22,786 nt of DNA, from the NCBI GenBank assembly GCA_964612065.1, contig CAZTCD010000067.1:1-22786 (forward strand), in the 5' to 3' direction. Shown piece by piece: positions 7,916 through 14,554 of this stretch. The notes under the pieces were generated by a model. That model was not told where the DNA came from. It was given only the letters and a program-made list of their open reading frames with translations, and made no database searches. This DNA is from JAKFYM01 sp964612065. Its GTDB lineage: Bacteria; Bdellovibrionota; UBA1018; CAIPTA01. Position numbers and translations under genes: made by a program. How positions within the stretch are numbered: the first letter of the stretch is position 1; each line of letters begins with the position of its first letter.

Positions 7916-8518
7916 ATGCGCTTTTCCATGGATGGAATAACAATCCGGTCTTTTCTCTTCTTGCTGGCGAGCCTTTTTCCGCTCGCCGCGAATGCCGCCG
8001 TAGTGGAGCTTTCCGGCATGATCGCTCTCAGCAAGAGCGAGTTCGCCGATGGCTACCGCAGCGATACCCGCCGCTATACCGCCTCCATCGATTTTAAATT
8101 CACTTCGGTTTCCGCTCTGGAGTTCGAGTACATGGACTCCACCACCAAGACCAGTTTCTCGACTACTCTCGGCAATCTCCTTCTTCGCTCTACCCGCCAG
8201 GAAGTTACTTATAAAGACCAGGTGTACTCTTTCAACTGGGTGCAGAACCTCGTGAGCTCCAAATGGATCATCCAGCCCTATATCGTGTTCGGAGGCGGCC
8301 GAATGGTGCGCCATGTGAAGGTGGATTTGCCGGAGTATGCCTATAGCGAATCCACCGTGCAGAACGTGACATCGGGTACGGCAGGAGCCGGGCTCAGGAT
8401 CTTCCTCACCAAAGCGCTGGCGTTCAAGACGGAAGCCAAAACTTATGTGCCGAATTTCCAGTTCGCGAAATGGAAAGAGAACCAGATGATCAGTTTCGGC
8501 CTGAGCTGGCTCTTCTAG
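7916..8518 (+). CDS. Outer-membrane beta-barrel protein
   Basis: The product is 200 residues. The signal peptide (SFLFLLASLFPLAANA) is followed by amphipathic strands with aromatic girdle residues (YTASIDFKFTSVSALEFEYMD, VYSFNWVQNL, WIIQPYIVFGGG). The protein ends in LSWLF, a classic C-terminal barrel signature with terminal Phe. Length fits an eight-stranded barrel of the OmpA/OmpX/OmpW size class, but I cannot assign a family. The start is uncertain. ATG at 7916 directly abuts AAGAGG, too close for a ribosome site, while ATG at 7928 is 12 bases away. I give the longer form. It lies 33 bases after the FecR-like gene and 31 before the aminopeptidase-like gene, so it is part of the same operon. 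Confidence 0.82.
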   Translation: MRFSMDGITIRSFLFLLASLFPLAANAAVVELSGMIALSKSEFADGYRSDTRRYTASIDFKFTSVSALEFEYMDSTTKTSFSTTLGNLLLRSTRQEVTYKDQVYSFNWVQNLVSSKWIIQPYIVFGGGRMVRHVKVDLPEYAYSESTVQNVTSGTAGAGLRIFLTKALAFKTEAKTYVPNFQFAKWKENQMISFGLSWLF

Positions 8519-8549
8519 TATCCCGTTGGCCGCGATAGAGTAGCTGTTA

Positions 8550-9608
8550 ATGCGCGCAATCCTAGCTCTTCTGATCGTTCTTCCGCTGGCCTCCTGCTCC
8601 ACCGCCGGCTATCTCATGGAAACCAGCCTCGGGCAATGGCGCCTCTTCAATCGCGCCCGCCCGATCAAAGAAGTGCTTGCGAGCCCGCGCACTTCTCCGG
8701 AAACCAAGCACGGCATCGAAGTGGTGGGGAAGGCGAAGGCATTTGCCGCTTCCGAGCTGGGAATGGCGGTAACCGGCAATTACGAAACCTTCGTGCAGCT
8801 CGACGGCCCCTGCGTGGTGTGGGCGCTTTCGGCCTCGGATCCTCTGGAGCTCAAGGAGCAGAAGTGGAAGTTTCCGATCGTGGGTGAGGTGCCCTACCTG
8901 GGCTTCTATTCGAAGCAACGAGCTGAAGAGGAAGCCGCCAAGCTGAAGGCGAATACCACGCCCGTGCCCGACACCTGGGTGCGATGCGTGCCCGCCTATT
9001 CCTCGCTGGGCTGGTTCGCAGATCCTCTCTATTCCTCGATGATCAACGGCAAGGATCACAATATCGTGGAGCTCGTGGTGCACGAGAGCCTGCATGCCAC
9101 GGTATGGGTGGGCGATAGCGTGGATTTCAACGAGAAGCTCGCCAATTTCGTGGGCCTCGAAGGCTCGGTGCTGTGGATGAGATCGGTGCAAGGGGCGGCG
9201 GGCGAGGCCGTGGTGCGGGAGGAAGTGAAAGGGGAGAAGCTCTTTGCCGACTTCATGCAGGCCTCGATCGATCGATACAAAGCCACTGTGAGGAGCCTGG
9301 AGCAGAAAGAGGCTTTCTATCGAGACCTTCCTGCCGCCTATCAGCGGTTCCTGGCGGAGAAGAAAAAGAGCACGAAGTTCACCCCCGTGCTCGCCAGGCT
9401 GGAAGGCTGGAACAACGCCGCTCTCTCGGCTTACGGGAACTACTATTCCGATATGAGCGTATTCGAGAAATTGCTCGCCAGCTGCGGAGGGCAGTTGGGG
9501 CGCTTCGTGAAGTGGATCAAGGCCGAGCAGGATAGCGGGAAGGGATCGTTCAAGGAGGATCCCGAGAAGCACCTGGCGGAGATGGCCGCCTCGGGCCGCT
9601 GCCCCTGA
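8550..9608 (+). CDS. Putative aminopeptidase lipoprotein (COG4324-like zinc metalloprotease)
   Basis: The product is 352 residues. The signal ends in a lipobox (LPLASC, Cys16). The HExxH zinc motif is HESLH (178-182) in VELVVHESLHATVWV, followed by DFNEKLANFVGLEG, where Glu195 would be the third zinc ligand. This arrangement (HELAH...FNES.A.FVE.EG) is what I recall of the COG4324 'predicted aminopeptidase' family, often membrane- or lipid-anchored. Substrate is unknown; periplasmic peptide or peptidoglycan-peptide trimming is a guess. It is the last gene of the envelope operon and is followed by a GC hairpin terminator. There is no Shine-Dalgarno before the ATG; a -10-like TAGAGT (8536-8541) eight bases upstream hints at an internal leaderless start. 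Confidence 0.85.
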   Translation: MRAILALLIVLPLASCSTAGYLMETSLGQWRLFNRARPIKEVLASPRTSPETKHGIEVVGKAKAFAASELGMAVTGNYETFVQLDGPCVVWALSASDPLELKEQKWKFPIVGEVPYLGFYSKQRAEEEAAKLKANTTPVPDTWVRCVPAYSSLGWFADPLYSSMINGKDHNIVELVVHESLHATVWVGDSVDFNEKLANFVGLEGSVLWMRSVQGAAGEAVVREEVKGEKLFADFMQASIDRYKATVRSLEQKEAFYRDLPAAYQRFLAEKKKSTKFTPVLARLEGWNNAALSAYGNYYSDMSVFEKLLASCGGQLGRFVKWIKAEQDSGKGSFKEDPEKHLAEMAASGRCP

Positions 9609-9621
9609 AGTTGAAGGTACA

Positions 9622-9664
9622 CAAAAAGAAGAGGCCCTGGCTTTCGCCGAGGGCCCTTTCCGTT
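9622..9664. terminator. Bidirectional intrinsic terminator between convergent genes
   Basis: GGCCCT (9633-9638) and AGGGCC (9650-9655) pair around an inner GGC/GCC stem with a TTTC loop. An A-rich run lies on the left (acacaaaaagaaga) and a T-rich run on the right (ctttccgttt). It can serve both the envelope operon and the minus-strand lipoprotein gene. Confidence 0.75.
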
Positions 9665-9680
9665 TCTGGTGGTCTTTGGT

Positions 9681-10349
9681 TTAGATCGCGCTGGTGTTCG
9701 AGGTTTGCACGATCACCTTGCCGCTCCACTGGTGGGAGGAGAATACGTCCTTCCGGCAGCCAGGGTAGTTGTTGTAGAGCGGGTTGGTAGGCGCCCACTG
9801 CGTTCCGTCCCAGTAGTAGAAGGGGTTGGGAGCGTAGGTGCAGTAGAAATCGTTCTTGGGGCTCTTCACCACGATCTGGATGTTGGATCCAGGCGAGATG
9901 TAGCCGCTCATATCGATCACGTTGCTCTGCTCGTTCACCTGCCCGTAGGTATAGTTGTTGGAAGTATACTTGGGGCTGAAATCCGTATTGTTCACGGTGA
10001 GGGTTACGGCAAGCTCGGTGGCCGAGTGGTAGTTGTTGCCCTGGGTGATGCCGGGCACGAACTTCACTTTGAGCACGTTGTCGGTGCTGAAGGCCGGGGT
10101 GATCGCGGTCTGGTTTCCGTTGAGGGTGAACTCGAAGGAAAGGGGCGGATCGGTAATCGTATTGGTGTTGGTGGACGTATTGGTGTTCGTATTCGTCCAG
10201 GTGTTGGTATCGCAGCAGCCTGGGCCGGGGGAGGTTACGGCGGCCGTTTCCGTAGAGGCTGTTCCGCGGCTGGTTTTACCGCAAGCGCTGAGAGATACCG
10301 CTACGATGAAGGCTGCGATCATCATGTTTGGCAGCTTGTTGGTCTTCAT
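9681..10349 (-). CDS. Lipoprotein with Asn-Thr repeat linker
   Basis: The product is 222 residues. A lipoprotein signal (FIVAVSLSAC, Cys23) is followed by a Thr/Ser-rich stalk, a GPGCC pair of cysteines and a linker built almost entirely of Asn-Thr dipeptides (about residues 47-66). The rest (about 70-222) is a compact, aromatic- and Asn-rich domain ending in GKVIVQTSNTSAI, with strand-like segments (ELAVTLTVNNT, NIQIVVKSPK) and two more cysteines. I do not recognise the fold; a surface adhesin- or carbohydrate-binding-like beta domain on a flexible stalk is a reasonable guess. The ATG at 10349 has AGGAG seven to eight bases upstream. A 287-base upstream region contains palindromes and direct repeats that may regulate it. 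Confidence 0.85.
   Translation of the reverse strand: MKTNKLPNMMIAAFIVAVSLSACGKTSRGTASTETAAVTSPGPGCCDTNTWTNTNTNTSTNTNTITDPPLSFEFTLNGNQTAITPAFSTDNVLKVKFVPGITQGNNYHSATELAVTLTVNNTDFSPKYTSNNYTYGQVNEQSNVIDMSGYISPGSNIQIVVKSPKNDFYCTYAPNPFYYWDGTQWAPTNPLYNNYPGCRKDVFSSHQWSGKVIVQTSNTSAI
10152..10211 (-). repeat. Imperfect hexanucleotide tandem repeat coding Asn-Thr
   Basis: Sixty bases encode a run of ten X-Thr dipeptides, seven of them Asn-Thr, in six-base units of the form AAY-ACS. The order is D-T, N-T, W-T, N-T (x3), S-T, N-T (x2), I-T. The unit length is a multiple of three, so gain or loss would change linker length without a frameshift. Confidence 0.85.
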
Positions 10350-10636
10350 GGCTTAACTCCTGTTTCACTTTCTTTCTGGCGCTTCGCTTACGGTCATCAG
10401 GCGCGGTTGGAATTCGTTTCCTGAGACATCGCAAGCGGTATGCCAGTGGTGAAAATGGGCAGGGCAGGGGAAATTCCCCTGTGGGATCAGCTAGCTGTGG
10501 AGGGGGGTGGGCGAAAATACGGTTTTTGTACAGGTGTTAGACACCCTGGCGCGCGTAAACATTTGATACAGGTGTAAGGATCGTGACAGGGGGAGGGGAT
10601 TAAAGGGGAGGAGAGCGGGCCTACCTATAATAGGAT
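10350..10636. promoter_or_regulatory. Regulatory-looking intergenic region with palindrome and direct repeats
   Basis: This 287-base region lies upstream of the minus-strand lipoprotein gene and downstream of the next minus-strand gene. It contains a perfect 17-base palindrome CAGGGGAAATTCCCCTG (10465-10481). Two near-identical direct repeats, TACAGGTGTTAG (10529-10540) and TACAGGTGTAAG (10567-10578), start 38 bases apart, and the first overlaps the hairpin GGTGT-TAG-ACACC. G-runs on the plus strand lie at 10589-10619. No gene is seen. The repeats could be operators for the lipoprotein gene; no clear -35/-10 pair was identified. Confidence 0.45.
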
Positions 10637-11422
10637 CTATTTAGAGGGGCCCAGATTGGAGTTGGAGGGGCCCTCCGGGCAGCTGGCGCCCTTAGCCAGT
10701 TCGGCCAGTTCGGATTCGGCCTGCTTCAGCTCCTTCACGGCATCGCGGTAGCCGGTGTATAGCCCAATAGCCTTATAGCGGAAGGTGCGAATTCTGTCGG
10801 CGCATTTGAAGGCAGGGCTGCTGGGCTTATTAGCGGCGGCCAGGAACTTCCTGGTGAATTCGGCAATCTTATTTGCTGCCCCGGCTTCCGGGCCATAGAG
10901 CCTCTCAAAGCTCTTCCGTATCTTCACCAATTGCCCGATTCTCCAGTTTATATCATCCACAAACTGCTGATTGCAGGCATCGGCTGGAGGAGAGGAAAGG
11001 GAGAAGAGGCGTTTTGCCGTTTCTCCTTTGGGCGTCAGCAGCACGTCGGGGTCCTGCTTTGGCTCGAGTCTTTGGGCGAGCGCTTTTCCCGAAGGCAGAA
11101 GGGGGCGCACGTGGGGAGCGCAATCTTTGGCGGTGGCGCCTTTAGGGGGGCGGGACGTTGCCTGAGGATTGGCGTATAGAGAGTCCCCATCGATAATCAT
11201 CTGGTTGTAGCCATAGAGGTAGTCGCTGATCTTGCCCGCAAAAAAGACCAAGGCAGCTTGCCCTACTTCACCATGTTTGGGCATGCGGTCATCTCTCTGG
11301 CGGCGATCGATTACTTTGGTGCTTTCCCTATCGCCCTCGCGATAGTCCATGGCACGGGAATCAGCGGCAGAGAGCACACTCAATGCAAAGAGAAACAGTA
11401 GAATTACTAGGCCCTGTCTCAT
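10637..11422 (-). CDS. Exported protein of unknown function
   Basis: The product is about 261 residues. A signal peptide (LVILLFLFALSVLSAADSRA) leads into a hydrophilic, mostly helical protein with four cysteines in the mature part (DCAPH, DACNQQ, KCADR, SCPEG), which could form two disulphides in the periplasm. The C-terminal third is a charged helix (YRDAVKELKQAESELAELAK) followed by a short Ser/Pro/Asn tail. No known family is recognised. The ATG at 11422 is preferred to the in-frame GTG at 11428. A sigma-28-like -10 ends six bases before it, so the message may begin at or near the ATG itself. The gene diverges from dut. Confidence 0.8.
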   Translation of the reverse strand: MRQGLVILLFLFALSVLSAADSRAMDYREGDRESTKVIDRRQRDDRMPKHGEVGQAALVFFAGKISDYLYGYNQMIIDGDSLYANPQATSRPPKGATAKDCAPHVRPLLPSGKALAQRLEPKQDPDVLLTPKGETAKRLFSLSSPPADACNQQFVDDINWRIGQLVKIRKSFERLYGPEAGAANKIAEFTRKFLAAANKPSSPAFKCADRIRTFRYKAIGLYTGYRDAVKELKQAESELAELAKGASCPEGPSNSNLGPSK

Positions 11423-11428
11423 GCCCAC

Positions 11429-11455
11429 CTATCGGCCGAAATCTTCGCAAGATTA
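11429..11455 (-). promoter_or_regulatory. Sigma-28 (FliA)-type promoter of the exported-protein gene
   Basis: On the minus strand TAAT (11455-11452), exactly 15 bases, then GCCGATAG (11436-11429). This matches TAAA-N15-GCCGATAA at 10 of 12 positions with exact spacing. It points into the gene starting at 11422. The expected start is close to or on the ATG. Confidence 0.62.
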
Positions 11456-11514
11456 AACAGATGGATTGTGCCGCAGCGCGAGCGTGGGCTAAGAAAATCA
11501 GAAGAGGAAATCCC

Positions 11515-11973
11515 ATGCAAAAGATCGCGGTGAAGGTGAAAAAACTCAGCAATTTCCGGGGCGAGCTCCCGGCCTATGGAAGCCAGCACGCCAGCGGCTT
11601 TGATCTGAAGGCCCAGCTCAAGGATCCCGTGGTGCTGAAGCCAGGGGAGCGGGCGATGGTACCCACCGGCCTCAGCTTCGAGATTCCTCCCGGCTATGAG
11701 ATCCAGGTGCGCCCGAGAAGCGGCTGGGCTGCCAAGAAGGGTATCACCGTGGTGAACACCCCAGGTACTGTGGACGCCGATTACCGAGGCGAGGTGCAGG
11801 TGGCTTTGGTGAATCTCGGTCAGGAGCCTATGGAGATCCTGGATCAGGATCGTATGGCTCAAGCAGTGCTTTGCCCTGTAGTGCAGGCCGAGTTCTTTGA
11901 AAGCGTGGAGCTTTCGGCCACCGAGCGCGGCGCGGGTGGCTTCGGTAGCACCGGATTTGGCAAAAGCCTATAG
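11515..11973 (+). CDS. dut: Deoxyuridine 5'-triphosphate nucleotidohydrolase (dUTPase)
   Basis: The product is 152 residues, the usual size for the trimeric dUTPase that hydrolyses dUTP to dUMP and pyrophosphate, keeping uracil out of DNA and supplying dUMP for dTMP synthesis. All five motifs are visible: SGFDLKA, RPRSGWAAKKGI, GTVDADYRGEV (catalytic Asp), DRMAQAVLCPV and the C-terminal ERGAGGFGSTG lid. The start is ATG at 11515, with GAGG seven bases upstream. An in-frame extension back to 11383 would overlap the divergent gene and adds nothing conserved. It is probably a single-gene unit ending at the inverted repeat at 11992-12014. Confidence 0.96.
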   Translation: MQKIAVKVKKLSNFRGELPAYGSQHASGFDLKAQLKDPVVLKPGERAMVPTGLSFEIPPGYEIQVRPRSGWAAKKGITVVNTPGTVDADYRGEVQVALVNLGQEPMEILDQDRMAQAVLCPVVQAEFFESVELSATERGAGGFGSTGFGKSL

Positions 11974-11991
11974 CCTCAGTGCGGAGTCTAA

Positions 11992-12014
11992 AGTCTTAAG
12001 GAATTCTTAAGACT
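11992..12014. repeat. Inverted repeat after dut, possible terminator or operator
   Basis: Perfect nine-base arms AGTCTTAAG (11992-12000) and CTTAAGACT (12006-12014) flank GAATT. A T-run (12022-12026) follows after seven bases. The stem is AT-rich for a terminator, so an operator role in the flagellin upstream region is equally possible. Confidence 0.5.
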
Positions 12015-12044
12015 CTCTGAATTTTTGTAAACAAAGTATGCGCT

Positions 12045-12062
12045 CAAGGAAAATTCTCCTTG
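12045..12062. promoter_or_regulatory. Near-perfect palindrome upstream of flagellin
   Basis: CAAGGA (12045-12050) and TCCTTG (12057-12062) flank AAATTC, an 18-base palindrome with one mismatched pair, about 50 bases upstream of the -10-like TATACT (12111-12116). Its position suits an activator or repressor site for the flagellin gene. This rests on symmetry alone. Confidence 0.35.
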
Positions 12063-12130
12063 GGATTCAGTATCTTTTCGTTTGTACACCATTGTTACAC
12101 TTTAGCGGGTTATACTGTATCAAGTTGGTA

Positions 12131-12149
12131 GGATGTAGGGGCTTCATCC
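12131..12149 (+). promoter_or_regulatory. Stem-loop in flagellin 5' leader
   Basis: GGATG (12131-12135) pairs with CATCC (12145-12149), and the stem continues inward through A-T and G-C pairs past one T-T mismatch. It lies just before the GGAGGGG ribosome site (12156-12162), so it could affect flagellin translation or message stability. Confidence 0.4.
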
Positions 12150-12170
12150 GCTAACGGAGGGGTATTGATC

Positions 12171-12998
12171 ATGGGACTAAGAGTGTCCACAAACGTGCCT
12201 TCGCTCACCGTGCAACGGAATATCCAGGGCACGCAGAAGGATTTGAACCGTTCTCTAGCCCGTTTGAGTTCGGGGCAAAGGGTGGTGACTTCCGCTGATG
12301 ACGCCGCCGGCTTGTCGATCAGCCAGAATCTCGAAGCCGAGATCCGCGGCTTGAAACAGGCCACGCGAAACGCCAACGATGGTGTGAGCTTCGTGCAAAC
12401 GGCCGAGGGCTCCCTCAACGAAGTGAGCAATATTCTGATTCGTCTCCGTGAGCTCGGAGTGCAGGCCGCCTCCGATACGATCGGCGATGCCGAGCGAGGA
12501 TTCCTCGACAAGGAATACCAGAGCTTGAAGCAGGAGGTGGATCGTATCGCGCAATCCACCAACTTCAACGGCCGCCAGCTCTTGAACGGCACGGGCAACG
12601 ATCTCAGCTTCCAGGTGGGCACGCACAAAAGCGATAACGATAAAATCACCTACCGCCCGAGCGATGCGAATGCGACTTCAACAAAGATCGGCATCAACGG
12701 TGCGAAAGTGGTTTCCCAGGGCGAGGCGCTCGACAGCCTCGAGGATGTGGACAACGCCATAAAAACGGTGAACGAATATCGTGCCTCACTTGGTGCCATG
12801 CAGAACCGTTTGCAGTCCACGGCGAACAACCTGAGCATTCATATCGAAAACCTGTCCGACGCGCGTTCACGGATCGCAGACACCGACATCGCCGAGGAAG
12901 CCTCCCGGCTTGCCAGAGCCTCGGTGCTGCAGAACGCAGGTATTGCTGTACTCGCGCAAGCAAATGCCGCTCCTACCAACGCGCTCAAGCTTCTTTAA
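12171..12998 (+). CDS. fliC: Flagellin, short form
   Basis: The product is about 275 residues, the filament subunit exported by the flagellar type III system. The conserved N-terminal D0/D1 region (VSTNVPSLTVQRN, LNRSLARLSSGQRV, SADDAAGLSISQNLEAEIRGL, RLRELGVQAASDT) and the C-terminal D1/D0 region (RSRIADTDIAEEASRLARASVLQNAG) are intact. The middle (about 145-190) is very short, so there are no D2/D3 outer domains. The RELGVQAASDT.GD.ERGFL stretch is Bdellovibrio-like. The start is ATG at 12171, eight bases after GGAGGGG; an in-frame TTG at 12165 is too close. The leader has a stem-loop and upstream palindromes; no clear sigma-28 site was found for this gene. An intrinsic terminator follows at 13027. 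Confidence 0.96.
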   Translation: MGLRVSTNVPSLTVQRNIQGTQKDLNRSLARLSSGQRVVTSADDAAGLSISQNLEAEIRGLKQATRNANDGVSFVQTAEGSLNEVSNILIRLRELGVQAASDTIGDAERGFLDKEYQSLKQEVDRIAQSTNFNGRQLLNGTGNDLSFQVGTHKSDNDKITYRPSDANATSTKIGINGAKVVSQGEALDSLEDVDNAIKTVNEYRASLGAMQNRLQSTANNLSIHIENLSDARSRIADTDIAEEASRLARASVLQNAGIAVLAQANAAPTNALKLL

Positions 12999-13026
12999 GC
13001 CTGGAGTAGGGTAAGAGTTTCAGTTC

Positions 13027-13056
13027 GAGGCCATGGATTCGGCCTCACCATTTTTT
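13027..13056 (+). terminator. Intrinsic terminator after flagellin gene
   Basis: GAGGCC (13027-13032) and GGCCTC (13041-13046) form a perfect six-base GC stem with an eight-base loop. A run of six T follows at 13051-13056, 28 bases after the flagellin stop. Confidence 0.8.
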
Positions 13057-13172
13057 CTCACACGCTATCGGGAGAGGGGCCGCCTGACCGGAGTGCTTTC
13101 CCTTAAATCCTTCAAGGAATTCCATCAGCTCGCCGATCCACTCCTTAGCTATCTCTTAGCAAGGAGTATCAG

Positions 13173-13928
13173 ATGCACGGAAGTAAATGGCTTTTCCTAC
13201 CCGCTATCAGCCTCGCGTTCGCGGGCTGCTCTTCCAAATCTCTTATGAAACCTGATTGCCATTCCTGCACGGTAGAAGAGCAGGAGTGGAAGGAATTCTC
13301 CTGGGCCAGCATCGAAGGGAAATGGAGAGGCACGGTAGAGAGCTTTCAGAACAGCAGAGAGAGCGGGAAGAAAGCGAAAACCGAAAAGCCCGTGCAGCTT
13401 GGATTCGTGAACGCAAAGAAGTTTCTAGAGGGGCGCGCCGCGGTTTGCTCCTCTCTTCCCAATGAGGCTTTGGTGCTCAATGGCCTGCTTTGGGAGCTGG
13501 CAACGAGTGAGGCGGGGCGTGAATACGAGATTTTCCTGCCAGCGGAAGAAGGAAAAGCTGCCTATGGCCGCCTTACTTTCAGCAAGGTGAACGGAAAAGA
13601 ACGCTGCCAGTTCCGCCGCTTGGGCCGCGTAATGGGCAAGAATCGCCTGGGGCTGCCTACGGTTTCTTTTTCCGATAGAAATTCAACAAAAGGCCGCACT
13701 CTGGCTTCCGCAGCTCCTCAGCAGGAGATCAGCCTGGAGTTTCTTCGTTATGCGGTAACAGATAAGGCTGTGGCCTTCGATGCCAAAGGCAGAAAGCCGG
13801 CCTCCGTGAACGATCAGGAACGGCCCACATTGATTTTCCGGATTTTCAAGATCGCCACTTCCACGGCGCAGCCGAACGCGGAGTGGAACGGAACGGAAGA
13901 GCATATCTATCGCCTCTGGCGGGAATAG
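13173..13928 (+). CDS. Lipoprotein of unknown function
   Basis: The product is 251 residues. A lipoprotein-type signal (ISLAFAGC, Cys19, with a slightly unusual Phe at -3) is followed by a CHSC pair and then a mostly beta-rich mature part (WKEFSWASIEGKWRGTVESF, YEIFLPAEEGKAAYGRLTF, CQFRRLGRVMG) ending in EEHIYRLWRE. The opening 'W..IEGKWRGTVESF' resembles small lipocalin/calycin-like lipoproteins, but that is only an impression. ATG at 13173 has AAGGAG six bases upstream. A weak sigma-28-like match (TCAA-N16-GCCGATCC, 13112-13139) lies 33 bases upstream. It is first in a run of four plus-strand exported proteins. Confidence 0.8.
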   Translation: MHGSKWLFLPAISLAFAGCSSKSLMKPDCHSCTVEEQEWKEFSWASIEGKWRGTVESFQNSRESGKKAKTEKPVQLGFVNAKKFLEGRAAVCSSLPNEALVLNGLLWELATSEAGREYEIFLPAEEGKAAYGRLTFSKVNGKERCQFRRLGRVMGKNRLGLPTVSFSDRNSTKGRTLASAAPQQEISLEFLRYAVTDKAVAFDAKGRKPASVNDQERPTLIFRIFKIATSTAQPNAEWNGTEEHIYRLWRE

Positions 13929-13941
13929 AGCGCGCGCCCGG

Positions 13942-13969
13942 CTTGTATATCTTCTGGACGGCTGTATAG
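13942..13969 (+). promoter_or_regulatory. Possible sigma-70-type promoter
   Basis: TTGTAT (13942-13947) and TATAGA (13964-13969) are separated by 16 bases in the 137-base gap before the double-psi-barrel-like gene. A second -10-like TATAAA lies about 30 bases further on. Consensus match only. Confidence 0.35.
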
Positions 13970-14065
13970 AAATTAGGCGGTTTCTCGTTCTCCAGAATCT
14001 ATAAAATCAACGGCTTGTGGCTGGGCACCCCTGATGCATGCCTTTTTCCGGGATAGGGGATCAGT

Positions 14066-14554
14066 ATGGCGAACCAAAAAAGCGTTTCCAGGCTAAGCGC
14101 CTTTGCTCTTGGCTTTTTCCTTCTTGCGCCGTCTACGGGCCATTCCAAAGACGGCACCATGGGCGATTTCACCTTCACTCTGTCCGGCTATGTGGGCAGC
14201 AAAAAAAAATGCGACAAAACAGGCGGCGGCGATGAAAGCTGCTGCGGGCACGGCAGCCCTCAAAGCTGGTCAACCAAAGACGGAAAATCCCAGGGGGGCA
14301 AAGTGGGCCTCGCGGTGGGGAAATCCATGCGAAAGTATATGGGGTGCCGGGTAACGATCCCCGGTTACGGGGAGTATCGCATCCGCGATTATTGCCCCGC
14401 CTGTGAAAAGCTCAAACGCCTGGACGTTTCTTTCAGCGACTCCGCCTGCGACGCCGCCAGCAATTTCAAGAAATCCAATATCAGTGGGATCAAGGTGCAT
14501 ACGGATGATTGCGAAAAAGGCAGCCGGGGCACGGCGAGCGCAAAAAGGAAGTAG
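14066..14554 (+). CDS. Small secreted protein with double-psi-barrel/3D-like motif
   Basis: The product is 162 residues. The signal peptide (LSAFALGFFLLAPSTGHS) is followed by a Cys-rich mature domain with nine cysteines. Residues 80-148 read as VGLAVGKSMRKYMGCRVTIP, then GYGEYRIRDYCPACEKLKRL, then DVSFSDSACD. The order 'G..V.I.G.G.Y.I.D.C..C....RLDVSFSD' matches the double-psi beta-barrel of 3D-domain, barwin and expansin-like proteins, with Asp108 and Asp120 as the likely conserved pair. Such domains bind or cut cell-wall glycans, for instance lytic transglycosylases with 3D domains. Extra CC and CPAC cysteines suggest disulphides. The ATG is well placed after AGGGGA. The family assignment is from motif reading only. 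Confidence 0.75.
   Translation: MANQKSVSRLSAFALGFFLLAPSTGHSKDGTMGDFTFTLSGYVGSKKKCDKTGGGDESCCGHGSPQSWSTKDGKSQGGKVGLAVGKSMRKYMGCRVTIPGYGEYRIRDYCPACEKLKRLDVSFSDSACDAASNFKKSNISGIKVHTDDCEKGSRGTASAKRK

Noticed and set aside
7441..8060. GCCGATG sequences inside coding regions as further sigma-28 sites
   Set aside because: They are internal to genes, lack a -35 at 15 bases and do not precede a start codon.
8562..9572. 336-codon minus-strand open frame
   Set aside because: Antisense to the HExxH lipoprotein gene, which has clear motifs.
10529..10578. lux-box-like quorum-sensing site (ACAGGT halves)
   Set aside because: The ACAGGT elements are in direct, not inverted, orientation and the spacing does not fit a LuxR box.
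12082..12116. Standard sigma-70 promoter for flagellin using TATACT
   Set aside because: TATACT is a good -10, but TTGTAC is 23 bases away and TTGTTA only 12, so no acceptable -35 exists.
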